Source of the DNA: an uncultured Oscillospiraceae bacterium
Lineage (GTDB): Bacteria > Bacillota_A > Clostridia > Oscillospirales > Oscillospiraceae
Length of the DNA: 30,057 nucleotides
Direction: 5' to 3'
NCBI GenBank assembly: GCA_910579155.1
Contig: CAJTTS010000038.1
Span: forward strand, 1-30,057
Numbering within the stretch: the stretch's first letter is position 1; each line of letters starts with the position of its first letter. The position numbers were made by a program, and so were the translations under genes. The notes below the pieces were generated by a model. It was not told the origin of the DNA and did no database searches. It saw only the letters and a list, made by a program, of their open reading frames with translations. Below, in pieces: positions 29,345-30,057 of this stretch.

Positions 29345-29742
29345 TTTCACCACATCTCCTTAAAAATATATGCAATAATTTCATGGATGCACATGTAAAA
29401 CGTAATAGGAGGTGATTTCCAAAACAAGGCTAAGATGCCGATGATATGATTTAGTACATTATTTTCCTCTCCTTTCAAAGATTTTTGGGGCTCGTTTGAA
29501 AATTGTCAACATACCCAAATGGCGGCTCTTTTTCCGCCATGCTTTACCAATTTCCCTTGGAATGCACCAAGTATTCCTGCGTCAAATTGGCTCCGCCTAG
29601 CGAAAAAATCTCTTGCCGTTGGGCATATTTCAATTTTCAAACAGTGCCTAGGTATTTCTAATATTATCATAATGTGAAGAAATATGCAACTATTATTTTC
29701 CAGAACAATAGTTAGTTGGATAAAAAACAAGGGATAATGATA
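29345..29742. other. AT-rich gap upstream of the secreted protein
   Basis: I support no gene here. On the minus strand a strong AAAGGAGAGG site at ~29466-29475 precedes an ATG that is followed after one codon by TAA (29459-29451 region). Another frame (~29480-29352) stays open through a hydrophobic stretch (HIIGILALFWKSPPITFYMC) and ends overlapping the start of the 28223-29344 gene. A hairpin ATGGCGG/CCGCCAT lies at 29519-29540. A leader peptide or a decayed small gene is possible. Confidence 0.35.
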
Positions 29743-29784
29743 GAGTGCTGGGTGTGGGCCACGGATGACCCATACCCAGCACTC
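29743..29784 (-). terminator. Terminator of the ABC exporter gene
   Basis: GAGTGCTGGGTGTGGG (29743-29758) pairs with CCCATACCCAGCACTC (29769-29784), 16 bp with one G-T pair; a moderate T-content follows on the minus strand. Confidence 0.75.
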
Positions 29785-29791
29785 CGCACTG

Positions 29792-30057
29792 TCACTCCAA
29801 TTCAAACTGTCCCGTATAGAGCTGGTAGTACCGCCCCTTTTCCTCCATGAGCTGGGCGTGGCTGCCCTTCTCCATGATGCGCCCGCCCTCGATCACCACG
29901 ATGCAGTCGGCGTTGCGCACGGTGGACAGCCGGTGGGCGATGACGAACACCGTGCGCCCCTCCATGAGGGCGTCCATGCCCTGCTGGATGTGTCGTTCGG
30001 TGCGGGTGTCGATGGAGGAGGTGGCCTCGTCCAGCACCATGATGGGCGGGTCCTTGA
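29792..30057 (-). CDS. ABC transporter, exporter-type ATP-binding protein (C-terminal part, cut by window edge)
   Basis: The open frame continues past the right edge. The 87 visible residues start [20 protein letters not shown] (Walker [10 protein letters not shown] with the D-loop) and include the H-loop [15 protein letters not shown], then [24 protein letters not shown], the standard ending of MsbA/LmrA-like fused membrane-ATPase exporters. The high GC content shows it belongs to the core chromosome rather than the AT-rich island. Substrate and partner cannot be told from this part. Confidence 0.93.
   Translation of the reverse strand, partial: KDPPIMVLDEATSSIDTRTERHIQQGMDALMEGRTVFVIAHRLSTVRNADCIVVIEGGRIMEKGSHAQLMEEKGRYYQLYTGQFELE

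Noticed and set aside
29506..29805. 99-residue minus-strand frame
   Set aside because: It starts inside the ABC transporter gene end, crosses its terminator, and has no ribosome binding site or family resemblance.

Overview
The window looks like a chromosome of a spore-forming, anaerobic, GC-rich member of the Clostridia (Oscillospiraceae-like, in the Flavonifractor/Lawsonibacter/Intestinimonas direction). This rests on the dipicolinate synthase pair dpaA-dpaB, two kinds of rubrerythrin with a PerR-like regulator, S-layer-homology (SLH) surface proteins and Bacillota-type promoters, ribosome binding sites and terminators. The assignment is inference; there is no rRNA in the window to confirm it.

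Positions 1 to about 8.3 kb are a lower-GC accessory block, probably one end of an integrated or conjugative element. It carries a partial SprT-like metalloprotease, a small phage/ICE-type protein, two XRE-type regulators, a large AEP-like primase with a PriCT-2-like domain, a lipoprotein plus SHOCT membrane protein pair, and three small element proteins, two of them paralogues. No integrase, relaxase or transfer gene is visible here. The block is rich in non-coding structure: paired operators at divergent promoters, a 29-bp inverted repeat, a long structured leader before the primase and a 55-bp duplicated piece of the primase gene. Two reading frames (the primase and a small protein at 1678-1887) are each cut only by an in-frame amber codon.

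From 8.4 kb the sequence is GC-rich chromosome. A perR-like regulator precedes a reverse rubrerythrin (8.4-9.4 kb). A sensor histidine kinase without a partner response regulator follows. Next comes a metal-resistance operon: CadC-like repressor, separate HMA metallochaperone, SAM methyltransferase, a structured 313-nt gap, and a P1B-type Zn/Cd ATPase without its own HMA domain. Then come the serine biosynthesis genes serC-serA, a secreted transglutaminase-like SLH protein, an isolated phage-tail-like gene whose ribosome binding site sits in a perfect hairpin, and a 1271-residue SLH surface protein on the minus strand.

The right third holds a cytidylate-kinase-like protein overlapping a phosphopantetheinyl transferase, a classical rubrerythrin with a sigma-G-like promoter divergent from dpaA-dpaB, and a CorA transporter behind a 230-nt leader that can form an attenuator. 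A short AT-rich island (28.0-29.74 kb) encodes a small membrane protein and a secreted protein of unknown function. The window ends in the C-terminal part of an ABC exporter ATPase.

In the GC-rich part, very long open frames exist opposite most genes; these were judged to be shadows.
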